A stretch of DNA of 64,000 nucleotides from Methanobacteriota archaeon (GTDB lineage Archaea; Methanobacteriota; Methanobacteria; Methanobacteriales; Methanobacteriaceae): positions 62,001 through 126,000 of the forward strand of contig JAEYPF010000018.1 in the NCBI GenBank assembly GCA_023411115.1. The letters are read 5' to 3'. The notes beneath the pieces were generated by a model. That model ran no database searches, was not told where the DNA came from, and saw only the letters and a list, made by a program, of their open reading frames with translations. Shown piece after piece: positions 18,550 to 26,464 of this stretch. Position 1 is the stretch's first letter; each line of letters opens with the position of its first letter. The translations under genes were made by a program, and so were the position numbers.

Positions 18550-18966
18550 TTACATCCTTTGAGACTTAAGTCCTTCAATCTGCTGTGCTATTTGTTGTTC
18601 CTGGTCACTACTTAGTATTTGCCTTGCTTCATCAAAGATTTTACCTTCTTCTTCCTCAATATGATGATCAAGGACATCTTTAAGAACCTTTACTTTAGGT
18701 ATCCATGCTTCATCGTCTTTACCTGTTTCAGTTAATTCTTTGAGAACTAATTTACCTACATGATGTTCTTCATACGATTCTAAAGCAGTTTCTCTATCTT
18801 TTTCCATAATTTTTGGATATAAGAACTTTTCTTCGCCTTCCATATGGACTTCTAACATTTTTTTTATTTGCGAAAATTGAGTAGTTTCTTTATTTTCTAT
18901 AGTTTGAGTTAACAGTCCTTTTACCTGGTTATGGTCTTCTTTTAACATGTCGAATAATCCTGCCAT
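18550..18966 (-). CDS. Hemerythrin-domain protein B1
   Basis: 138 residues from ATG 18966, which has GGGGAGG 11 nt upstream. HHE domain with DHNQVKGLL, EVHMEGEEKFLYP, EEHHVGKLVLKEL and DHHIEEEEGKIFDEA supplying the His/Glu ligands. It begins LFDMLKEDH like protein B2 and ends with GLKSQRM, again like B2 (ELKSQRM), marking these two as a paralogous pair. 42 bp upstream of A1, likely cotranscribed. Confidence 0.88.
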   Translation of the reverse strand: MAGLFDMLKEDHNQVKGLLTQTIENKETTQFSQIKKMLEVHMEGEEKFLYPKIMEKDRETALESYEEHHVGKLVLKELTETGKDDEAWIPKVKVLKDVLDHHIEEEEGKIFDEARQILSSDQEQQIAQQIEGLKSQRM

Positions 18967-19025
18967 TAAAATCAACCTCCCCTAATTATTCTATTTTATG
19001 AAATTTAAAAAGAAAAAAATGGGTT

Positions 19026-19463
19026 TTAGAGGTAAGATTTGACAAATAATGTTTTTTCCCTTCTTATCTGCCTCATTATTTCTTTTTCCTGATCTTCACT
19101 TAGTATTTCTTTTGCTTTAGGAAATACTTCATTTTCTTCTTCGCTGACATGGAGTTCTATAATTTCTTGGAGGACACCCATTTTAGGCATCCAGCGTTCA
19201 TCTTCCTCATCTAATTTATCTAATTCATAAATCAATTTTTTACCAAGTTCATGTTCCTCATATCTTTCAAGCACCATGAACGATTCTTTTTTCCTGATTG
19301 CGGGGTAAAAGTATTTTTCTTCTCCCCACGTATGAGATTCCCATTCTTTCTGAATTTTAGGGAATTGTGAAGGATCTCCCTTTTGTATTGCATCTTTTAA
19401 AAGTCCCTTTACTGTATCATGGTCATTTTTTAAAAAATCATAAATATTGTTTAATTCTGCCAC
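19026..19463 (-). CDS. Hemerythrin-domain protein A2
   Basis: 145 residues, GTG start at 19463 with GAGGTGAT 3 nt upstream. Domain ligands lie in KNDHDTVKGLL, WESHTWGEEKYFYP, YEEHELGKKLIYEL and ELHVSEEENEVFP. It shares the NNIYDFLKNDH start with A1. The second metal-binding position reads ESHTWGEEKY where the others have E[VI]HMxGEEK. A hairpin array of about 140 bp separates its start from B2. Confidence 0.87.
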   Translation of the reverse strand: MAELNNIYDFLKNDHDTVKGLLKDAIQKGDPSQFPKIQKEWESHTWGEEKYFYPAIRKKESFMVLERYEEHELGKKLIYELDKLDEEDERWMPKMGVLQEIIELHVSEEENEVFPKAKEILSEDQEKEIMRQIRREKTLFVKSYL

Positions 19464-19473
19464 TTTATCACCT

Positions 19474-19613
19474 CAAAAAACTTTGTTTTTTGTGCCGTCG
19501 AACACTTCGTGTTCGGGCCATCGAATGCGTAGCATTCGGGGCCGAGGAAACTATGTTTCCACCGGCATTCGAAATCAAAGATTTCGAAAGGTTCATGAAA
19601 TCTTAGATTTCAT
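19474..19613. repeat. Hairpin array H3 (six hairpins between hemerythrin genes)
   Basis: Arms and loops: CAAAAAAC/TTT (19474-19492), CGAACAC/TTC (19499-19515), CGAATGC/GTA (19522-19538), GGAAAC/TAT (19546-19560), TTCGAAATC/AAA (19568-19588), ATGAAATC/TTA (19595-19613). Every stem is perfect, every loop is three bases and every closing pair is C:G. Linkers include GGGCC, GGGGCC and CACCGGC. Reading frames across it are artefacts of the repeat. Confidence 0.9.
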
Positions 19614-19639
19614 TCAACCTCCACATCCCAATTATTAAA

Positions 19640-20056
19640 TTACATTCTCTGTGACTTGAGCTCTTCAAATTTTTGCACTATTTGTTGTTCCTGGTCGTCG
19701 CTCATTATTTGGCGTGCTTGATCAAATATCTCAGACTCTTCTTCTTCAATATGATGTTCCAGTACATCTTTTAGGACTTTTATTTTAGGTATGCATGTTT
19801 CATTACCTCTTTGAGTTCCTTCAATTTCCTGTAGCAATCTTTTACCAACACTATGTTCTTCATAAGCTTCAAGCATTGTTTCTTTATCTTTATCCCTCAA
19901 AATAGGGTAGAAAAATTTTTCTTCACCTTCCATGTGAACTTCTAACATCTTTTTTACTTTTGGAAGTTGAGAAGGGTCTTTACTTTCTATAACTTGCCCT
20001 AACATCTGTGTAACTTCCTGATGGTCCTGTTTTAACATATCAAATAATTTTGCCAT
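19640..20056 (-). CDS. Hemerythrin-domain protein B2
   Basis: 138 residues, ATG at 20056. HHE domain: QDHQEVTQML, EVHMEGEEKFFYP, YEEHSVGKRLL and EHHIEEEESEIFDQA. It starts LFDMLKQDH and ends ELKSQRM, closely resembling B1. First gene of the cluster in transcription order (B2, A2, B1, A1). Proposed role, by family only: O2/NO sensing or scavenging, or iron storage, in the cytoplasm (no signal peptide). Confidence 0.88.
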   Translation of the reverse strand: MAKLFDMLKQDHQEVTQMLGQVIESKDPSQLPKVKKMLEVHMEGEEKFFYPILRDKDKETMLEAYEEHSVGKRLLQEIEGTQRGNETCIPKIKVLKDVLEHHIEEEESEIFDQARQIMSDDQEQQIVQKFEELKSQRM

Positions 20057-20269
20057 AAAATCACCCCATAGTTTTAACTTATTTTTCTCTTTAATTTGTA
20101 ATATATTTTTTTAAAATAGTAATACTTTCAAGGAATTAGAAAATATTTATTTCTAAAATAACTTGTAAGTAACCATATTTTATGAAAAAAGAATTTTAAT
20201 AGGATATTTAAGAAATTAGCCTCAAATAAGCAAATTTAGAACTATTATATGCATATTTAAGATATTTTA

Positions 20270-20523
20270 CTAGCCTTTTAAAGAATACACCTTTAAGCTC
20301 AGAATTTTTCCACCAGTAATATCTTTATAGGTTGGATCCCGATACATTCGATTCTCCCCATACAAAATAAAAATCAATGTTATTATTCTTTAATTCGCGT
20401 TCCAAATCATTATCGCTGACTTTTTCCCAGTTTGGCAATAATATTTGCTATTTGTAAAATAAGCTATATACAATGATTTCCGCCATTCATCGTTTGATGC
20501 AATATTACCATGACTTTCTATTT
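20270..20523 (-). pseudogene. Decayed 3' end of a membrane glycosyltransferase (family 39-like)
   Basis: Protein-like sequence runs through three frames on the minus strand: SHGNIASNDEWRKSLYIAYF first, then VSDNDLERELKNNNIDFYF and VWGESNVSGSNL, then PTYKDITGGKILSLKVYSLK ending at TAG 20270. The order (a 'phase-shifted' KYxVxYFFVWG-type strand, then a TGGKIxxLKVYxLK terminus) resembles the outer C-terminal domain of archaeal dolichyl-phosphate-mannose-dependent transferases. Two frameshifts and no upstream catalytic part mean it is a remnant. The assignment to family 39 is from memory of such termini. Confidence 0.55.
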
Positions 20524-20565
20524 AAAATTTAAATGAGGATAGTTATTTATCCCCATTTACTGTTA

Positions 20566-20916
20566 TTAACGTCCTCTTTTAAAACTGTCCAATATGTGGC
20601 GTCTTCCCCCGGTTTGTTCAGGGTAATCAATCCCATTTTCATCTTCGTAGTTTCTCCATGCGGCTGCAATGTCTGTGCTACCTGCTTCTTGTTCTTCTTC
20701 CTCTATATCATTTAATATTAAGTTCCTAATTTGTCCTGCTTTCACCTGATCTGTATTTTGGACATTTTGAGTTACGTCCTGTACAGTTTTATCTATTAAA
20801 TTCCTCTTTTCTTGAGGATCATATCCCGCATCCCGAGTTGCACTCTCAAGAGAGTTTCTTACTTTTTCTTCTCTAAATGGTTCTGTCTGCCCATTTCGCT
20901 TAATTACATCAGTCAT
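20566..20916 (-). CDS. Stand-alone ATP-cone domain protein
   Basis: 116 residues from ATG 20916 with GGAGGTG 7 nt upstream (a GTG at 20931 precedes that site). VIKRNGQTEPFREEKVRNSLESA is the ATP-cone opening seen in ribonucleotide reductase and NrdR; the domain ends near TDIAAAWRNYEDENGID. Nothing else is fused except a short basic tail. ATP-cones bind ATP/dATP as regulatory modules; a free-standing copy might regulate a partner in trans. The NrdR zinc finger is absent. Confidence 0.82.
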   Translation of the reverse strand: MTDVIKRNGQTEPFREEKVRNSLESATRDAGYDPQEKRNLIDKTVQDVTQNVQNTDQVKAGQIRNLILNDIEEEEQEAGSTDIAAAWRNYEDENGIDYPEQTGGRRHILDSFKRGR

Positions 20917-21096
20917 ATAATACACCTCCACGTGGCATAACTATGCTAACTATTTTTAAAACTTGCATAGATCAGCCCCTACTTGTTAATACAAATTATA
21001 ATTTAATTATGATTATTGCAATATAAAACTTTATTTGAAAAATAGTTAAATTTCATAAACTTATGGCTAAAAAATTCTTATCTTTCTTTATTATTT

Positions 21097-21879
21097 TCAT
21101 TTAAGCCAAGGCAAAACTAAAATAAGGCCGGAATATAAAAAAGCACCTACAAAAAAGAATACTGGTTTTCCTGTTCCTAAACGCGGTACTTCATCTTTAA
21201 TTACATTAAAAAGAACTGCACCAGCAATAAAGGCTAATAGGACATAAGTTTCTGATTCTCCTTCAGAAAACAATACAGACAATATCCATCCGGTTAACGG
21301 CATTATTGCTAATGTATAACGTCCATATTTTACATAAAAGTTCTGATAATGTTCTTCCATAGAACGATCTGAAATAAAGAAATGCAAAGACAATGCAATT
21401 GTGTATAATAATACTCCTAATCCCGTACTTTTAATTTCAAACCGAATGGAATAACATATAATTAGACTTACAAGTGCAGTTAAACCTAAATGTACATAAA
21501 AAACATTTCTAGATGCTGAAGTATCAGCTATACTCTTTTCACTCTTTTTAGATTCATTTTCTCTTGAATTTAGAGCTACGTATTCTAAAACAAAAAATGT
21601 AATAAACCCAAGAAATGCCACTCCAAATATAGCTTTTTCTAAAAATATAAACAATAAAGGACTGTTAGCAAAAAGAATATGTAAATGAGGATCTGCTCTT
21701 TGAATTAGAGGTAACAAATCTAAAAATACATATGCAGCAGCCACTCCTCCAGAGAATGACAATATTCTTTTTTTATAATGTTTTGAAAAACCATAAATTC
21801 TTGGCGAACTTAAATGAATAACCACAAAAACTAATGTTACGACTAAAGCAGATACAATTATTTGAAATTCTGAAGCCAT
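21097..21879 (-). CDS. ZIP-like integral membrane protein
   Basis: 260 residues with about eight hydrophobic segments. Two stretches recall ZIP metal transporters: SGGVAAAYVFLDLLP near residue 45 and FIAGAVLFNVIKDEVP near 222. A charged loop (NSRENESKKSEKS) separates the halves. The histidine-rich helix-four signature of true ZIPs (HxxPEG-type) is missing; the equivalent region reads LHFFISDRSMEEHYQNF. So fold similarity is plausible while metal transport is uncertain. It lies 61 bp after the HPP gene on the same strand. Confidence 0.6.
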   Translation of the reverse strand: MASEFQIIVSALVVTLVFVVIHLSSPRIYGFSKHYKKRILSFSGGVAAAYVFLDLLPLIQRADPHLHILFANSPLLFIFLEKAIFGVAFLGFITFFVLEYVALNSRENESKKSEKSIADTSASRNVFYVHLGLTALVSLIICYSIRFEIKSTGLGVLLYTIALSLHFFISDRSMEEHYQNFYVKYGRYTLAIMPLTGWILSVLFSEGESETYVLLAFIAGAVLFNVIKDEVPRLGTGKPVFFFVGAFLYSGLILVLPWLK

Positions 21880-21940
21880 AAAATCGCCCCTAAATAGGAC
21901 AATCTAACGTATTTCAGCATCACTTTGTGAGTATTCAAAT

Positions 21941-22507
21941 TTATTTAGAATGATTTTCTCTATTTCCACCTACTCTAATTATTCTAAGTATATCACCAAT
22001 TATAGCAAGAATTAAAACGCCGATAATTAGATAAAGTATCTGATTTGGTGTTGTAAAAGCTCCTAATGATACTAATAGCGTTGTGGCTGCTGCTGGAGGG
22101 TGAGATGAACGTAAAATCATATTAATAATTATAGTAAGGAATATGGCAATTGCTGCCGCTCCTACCCATGCAGGAACTAGATGGTGACTAATTAGTACTG
22201 AAGGAGTACTCCATAAATTAAAAATAGCAATTCCAATTAATCCTGCAACAATTCCAACGTAATGGCCCACCAGAGTATTGTAAAAATGAGCGCTTTTAAG
22301 CCCTGGATTTTCAACCTGGAGGTATGCTGTTGGGCCAAGACTCGGGAAAAGCCAGGGCTGACCTGCTATTAAACCTATAACTCCTATAACAAATATAAGA
22401 ATTCCACCCATAATTGGTGCCCATACCCCATCAGGAATTCTTGCAGTTCGATTACCAACTGCATCTCCTGTCTTTTTTAAAGGGTCCAAAATTCCCGTAA
22501 ATATCAC
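21941..22507 (-). CDS. HPP-family integral membrane protein
   Basis: 188 residues with four or five membrane helices. The family name motif SSHPPAAATTLLVSLGA is present, along with GQPWLFPSLGPTAYLQVENP and HYVGIVAGLIGIAIFNLW. Some plant and cyanobacterial HPP proteins have been reported to carry nitrite; transfer of that role here is inference. The start is uncertain: the GTG at 22507 overlaps a GGTGAT ribosome-like site, and a TTG at 22489 is an alternative. It may be cotranscribed with the ZIP-like gene. Confidence 0.82.
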   Translation of the reverse strand: MIFTGILDPLKKTGDAVGNRTARIPDGVWAPIMGGILIFVIGVIGLIAGQPWLFPSLGPTAYLQVENPGLKSAHFYNTLVGHYVGIVAGLIGIAIFNLWSTPSVLISHHLVPAWVGAAAIAIFLTIIINMILRSSHPPAAATTLLVSLGAFTTPNQILYLIIGVLILAIIGDILRIIRVGGNRENHSK

Positions 22508-22805
22508 CTTAAAAATTTAATTTAAAAATCCACGATTATGAAGCCCCGTAATTATGTATTAACACTTAATATTCGCATATGGCAGTTAAAGCTTGTTTTT
22601 TAGCTAAAATTCAATAGAAAGCGAATTTACATTTTTTAGGTTCTTTTATAGTAATTTGAATTTCAAAAGTAATAATTTTTTCTTAATTAGTAGTAATATT
22701 TTTAAAGTAGGTTATTCAAAAGTATAACTCAAAAAAAGCCATGTAATTAAAATCTGTTCTAATTAATTATTTAACTCATCGTAGTTTATTAATTGCTTAT
22801 TTAAA

Positions 22806-22827
22806 GTTATCTTATCAATAAGATAAC
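22806..22827. promoter_or_regulatory. Perfect 10-bp inverted repeat upstream of the DUF2795 gene
   Basis: Arms GTTATCTTAT and ATAAGATAAC flank a two-base centre, 23 bp before the ATG at 22851. Position just before the ribosome site suggests an operator or a 5' UTR hairpin. Confidence 0.55.
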
Positions 22828-22850
22828 AATATAAAAAAGAGGTGATAGCT

Positions 22851-23048
22851 ATGGCACGTGGAGGAATGACTGTAGAAATTGAAAAAGCATTAAAAGGAAT
22901 GAATTTTCCAGCAAGTAAACAAGACTTAGTACAACAAGCTAAAAAGAATAATGCAAGTCAAGATATAATTCAGACTATCCAAAACTTACCACAAGACCGA
23001 TTCAACTCACCTACCGATGTTCAAAAAGCATGGGGCCAGGGAAGATAG
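22851..23048 (+). CDS. DUF2795 small protein
   Basis: 65 residues from ATG 22851, chosen because GAGGTGAT lies 5 nt upstream. The sequence has VEIEKALKGMNFPASKQDLV, AKKNNASQDIIQTIQNLP and DRFNSPTDVQKAWG, the DUF2795 pattern found in many bacteria and some archaea, often in stress-induced small proteins. No cysteine, basic overall, no membrane segment. Function unknown; a nucleic-acid or partner-binding helical domain is possible. It is alone on the plus strand in this block and has its own terminator. Confidence 0.8.
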   Translation: MARGGMTVEIEKALKGMNFPASKQDLVQQAKKNNASQDIIQTIQNLPQDRFNSPTDVQKAWGQGR

Positions 23049-23057
23049 ATACTAAAC

Positions 23058-23075
23058 GGGAAGATCATTCTTCCC
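23058..23075 (+). terminator. Hairpin terminator after the DUF2795 gene
   Basis: A 7-bp perfect stem (arm GGGAAGA) with a TCAT loop, followed within 10 bp by a T-rich run, 10 bp past the stop codon. It may serve both convergent genes. Confidence 0.6.
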
Positions 23076-23209
23076 ACAATCTAATTTTTTACTCATTAAA
23101 AATATTATAAAAATATTTTTCGTCATTATTCACACTTGAAACATATGTCAACAATGGCAAGTGACTAATTTTTTAATAAAAAATTAATGAGAGTTTGATC
23201 TCTCATTCT

Positions 23210-26149
23210 CTAAGAAGGCACCACAAGTGCTTGTGGTGCTGCCTGTTTAATACGTGTTAAAATCCATGCCATCTGACGCCTATTTTGTTTATCACATTCT
23301 TCACAGATTGATTCAAGTTCTTTATCTCTTAAACTCTTTGCAGCTTGAAGTAAAACTATCCATGAGATATGGCTTTCATTTGCAAGTAACCAGAGATCAT
23401 GGAGATCACGTACAAGACCTATACCTCCTGAACGAGGCCCATGGAAAATTTCTTTTCTCAAATCTCCAGGCTCACTTTCTTTATGTTCAGAGTAGCGATC
23501 TACAAATTCTTTAATGGATTTATAATGCTTTTCAGACCATGAAGCAAGTAAATTACAGGCTGAATAAATATCAGGCTCATCCTTATGGTGTTCAGCTACA
23601 TCCTTTAATGCCTGTTCAAGCTGCTGTTCACTTTGGTGAACAAGCCCTATATAGTCTGCAACATGAATTTTTTCTTTTCTTTTTTCGGCTACTTTTTCTT
23701 CTTTTACAGGTCTTACCTGCCCCCTTTCATCAGACCCTAATTTTCCCATGCTTTTTACCCCTTCTATGATTTTTTCGCCTAATCCCTCATGCTTAGATTC
23801 TTCAGGCCATCCATATACATCAATTTTTCTGAGTTTTACTGCAGCATGTTTAAAATAAGGTTGTTTGCTTACAGGATCCCATTCTGTTATTGTAAGTTCA
23901 TTTGCTGCTCTTGGATATCCTGGCTTGTCCCAATAACCGTAATGGAAAGGCATAAAAATATGTCCTGGTACGATAGCACCGATTAAAGCCGGACCTTGGG
24001 CTTTACCTCGTCTTGATTCTACTTCTAACTTATCCCCTTCCTTAATCCCATATTTTTTGGCTTCTTCTTCTGATATTTGTACAAAAACATCGGGCGCTGC
24101 ATCATTCAATTCCTGTGATCTTGCTGTTTTTGTACGTGTGTGCCATTGATAAACTAATCGACCAGTAGTTAACCAAAAAGGATACTCATCATCAGGCTGT
24201 TCATGTGGAGGTTGATAGTCAGCTTCTTTTAAAATAGCCTTACCATTATATCCTTTTGCTTTATGTTCCTGCGGTGTTATGGATGCACCAGTTACAAGGT
24301 CATGTCCATATTCTTCACAAATATCTGAATAAGTTCTGAATTCAGGATTCGTATAAAGACGTTCTGTACCTTCAGGATTCTCTTCATTGCATGGCCATTG
24401 AATACCTGAGCCTCCAGTCAGTTTCTCATAGGTTATTCCAGTATAATCAACCAGTTTGCCTTTCGTGCACTCTTTCCATGCTTCAAATGTGCTTTCAGGA
24501 TCATTCCACTTTAAAAGAGGATTTCCATCTTTATCCCTGAACTCCATCCTATTTGCATAATTAAGGAATATATCCAAGTCGGATTTAGCTTCACCAGGAG
24601 GATCAATTGCTTTATGTGATATATGGACAGTACGATCAGTGTTTGTATAGGTACCTGTTTTTTCACCCCATAATGCTGCTGGCAATATCACATCTGCAAG
24701 TTCTGCTGTTTCTGTAAGGAATGCGTCATTCACTACAACGAATAAATCTTCTTTTGAAAGTATTTTTCTAATTCTACCAAGTTCCGGTAGTGAGACTGCG
24801 GGATTTGTTGCTACAATCCATAACATCTTTATTGAACCCTGCTCTGCATATCTGAATATCTGCATGGCATGAGTTGGAGGGGCCCAGCCCGGAACAGTTC
24901 CTCGCCCTACATTCCATATATCTTCAAGCTCTGCCACATGATTGGGATTATTCCAATTACGGAATCCTGTCAAAGCGCCATCATCCCCCGTCTCACGTGT
25001 ATTTTGAGACGTTGGCTGGCCATTCATCTGGAGCAGACCTGCACCTGGTTTTCCTAGCATTCCTCTAAGAAGATGCATATTATTGACCTGGCAAGCTGCT
25101 GCAGTTGCTTGCATTGATTGATAAACACCTTGAAGTACAGTAGAAAATAAGGCATGTGTTGTTCCAATAATTTCTGCTGCCTCTCTTAACTGCGCTGCTG
25201 TGACTCCCGTGACACTTTCTACGCGATCAGGAGTCCATTTTGAAACTACTTCTTTTAATCCTTCAAAACCAACTGTATAATTTTCAATATATTCATGATC
25301 TATATTATCTGCTTCAATCATTAAATTTAGAATTCCATTCATCAATGCAACATTTGTACCTACTTTAGGAGCTAAATGAATATCTGCCTTTTCTGCAGTA
25401 TAAGTCACCCTTGGATCAACAACTATAAGTTTAGGGGGATTTTTACCAGCAAGCCTATCCAGAATTCTCATCCATAGAACAGTTTGTTGAGAGGCCATAT
25501 TATGACCCATAATAAATATTGCATCTGCAAAATCAATATCTGCATAAGAACCAGGTTGTCCATCTGATCCAAAAGTTTCCATTAGTGCTGCAGCCGCTGT
25601 TGCCGTACATAAACGAGTATTACCATCCATGTGAGGAGTTCCAATGCCTGCTTTGCCTATAATTCCTATGTTATAATATTCTTCAATGAATAGCTGACCT
25701 GTTGTATAAAATCCTATTGCATTACCCGTGTATTTATCTATTATTTCTTTTGAATGGTTCATAACAAGATCCATCGCTTCATCCCAGCTTGCCTCTTCAA
25801 GTTTTCCATTTTTCCGTATTAATGGCTTTGTAAGGCGATCTGGACTTTGGTTTGCAATCCACCCATGGAGTCCTTTAGGACCAAGACGACCTTTATTTAC
25901 TCTATCTTCAACACGTCCCCTAACACCCACTATTTTACCGTTTTTAACACCAATATCTAAGCCACAATCATTGGAACATAAGATACATGCAGATTGAACC
26001 CATTCATCAGGTTCTTCAAGAAGCCTTTCGTCTTTTCTTACAGGCCAATCTTCTTTATACGGATTCCTTTCCCCCCAAACATCATCTACACTATTTCGTG
26101 TTTGTTTAGTGGGGTTTAAATCATTTATACTACCTGGTGGTTGTTTCAT
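23210..26149 (-). CDS. Molybdopterin oxidoreductase, nitrate reductase-like, with altered Fe-S motif and C-terminal helical domain
   Basis: 979 residues, ATG at 26149 with GGGGATGATTTT. The N-terminal cluster motif begins C55-x2-C58-x3-C62, but the fourth ligand is lost: GRLGPKG has G90 where GRLCPKG is normal. C181 in DGNTRLCTATA sits where assimilatory/periplasmic nitrate reductases keep the molybdenum cysteine. FIMGHNMASQQ, VVDPRVTYTAEKADIHL, and the C-terminal FWLTTGRLVYQWHT and AANELTITEWDPVS complete the bis-MGD fold. After about residue 830 a 150-residue, charge-rich helical domain is fused. No Tat signal is seen, so it is cytoplasmic. Substrate unknown; bacterial relatives with GRLGPKG exist as far as I remember, so the change is a subfamily trait. 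Confidence 0.82.
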   Translation of the reverse strand: MKQPPGSINDLNPTKQTRNSVDDVWGERNPYKEDWPVRKDERLLEEPDEWVQSACILCSNDCGLDIGVKNGKIVGVRGRVEDRVNKGRLGPKGLHGWIANQSPDRLTKPLIRKNGKLEEASWDEAMDLVMNHSKEIIDKYTGNAIGFYTTGQLFIEEYYNIGIIGKAGIGTPHMDGNTRLCTATAAAALMETFGSDGQPGSYADIDFADAIFIMGHNMASQQTVLWMRILDRLAGKNPPKLIVVDPRVTYTAEKADIHLAPKVGTNVALMNGILNLMIEADNIDHEYIENYTVGFEGLKEVVSKWTPDRVESVTGVTAAQLREAAEIIGTTHALFSTVLQGVYQSMQATAAACQVNNMHLLRGMLGKPGAGLLQMNGQPTSQNTRETGDDGALTGFRNWNNPNHVAELEDIWNVGRGTVPGWAPPTHAMQIFRYAEQGSIKMLWIVATNPAVSLPELGRIRKILSKEDLFVVVNDAFLTETAELADVILPAALWGEKTGTYTNTDRTVHISHKAIDPPGEAKSDLDIFLNYANRMEFRDKDGNPLLKWNDPESTFEAWKECTKGKLVDYTGITYEKLTGGSGIQWPCNEENPEGTERLYTNPEFRTYSDICEEYGHDLVTGASITPQEHKAKGYNGKAILKEADYQPPHEQPDDEYPFWLTTGRLVYQWHTRTKTARSQELNDAAPDVFVQISEEEAKKYGIKEGDKLEVESRRGKAQGPALIGAIVPGHIFMPFHYGYWDKPGYPRAANELTITEWDPVSKQPYFKHAAVKLRKIDVYGWPEESKHEGLGEKIIEGVKSMGKLGSDERGQVRPVKEEKVAEKRKEKIHVADYIGLVHQSEQQLEQALKDVAEHHKDEPDIYSACNLLASWSEKHYKSIKEFVDRYSEHKESEPGDLRKEIFHGPRSGGIGLVRDLHDLWLLANESHISWIVLLQAAKSLRDKELESICEECDKQNRRQMAWILTRIKQAAPQALVVPS

Positions 26150-26464
26150 AAAATCATCCCCTTAGTATTAATCTAACATATATTTTTATTACTATTCTAA
26201 GATGTATTTTTAGGATATCGAAATAAGCTGATTATTTAATAATTTTGCAGTATATAATAATAAAAATGAAATTCGATGAGTATTTTTATTAAGTATAAAG
26301 ACGAACAATATTTTTATTTGTTCCAATTGGAAAAAAAGTAGGCATCCACTGTTCTCATATATAAACTTTGTATAAAAAAATAAATAGAAAAGTTTATCTG
26401 TCTCAGTGATAGACCTACACCCATATACATAAAAATCATTCTCACATATGTGAAAGGTGATCTA
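26150..26464. other. Divergent promoter region between the Mo enzyme and hdrA
   Basis: 315 bp, AT-rich. A TATATAAA element (26358-26365) points toward hdrA. No gene seen. No strong inverted repeat was found. Confidence 0.45.

Noticed and set aside
19447..19638. Plus-strand frames between hemerythrin genes
   Set aside because: Translation of array H3, no ribosome site, antisense to the hemerythrin gene starts.
18049..20056. Ferritin or bacterioferritin cluster
   Set aside because: The ligand pattern (H...HxxxE...H...HxxxE) and length match hemerythrin HHE domains.
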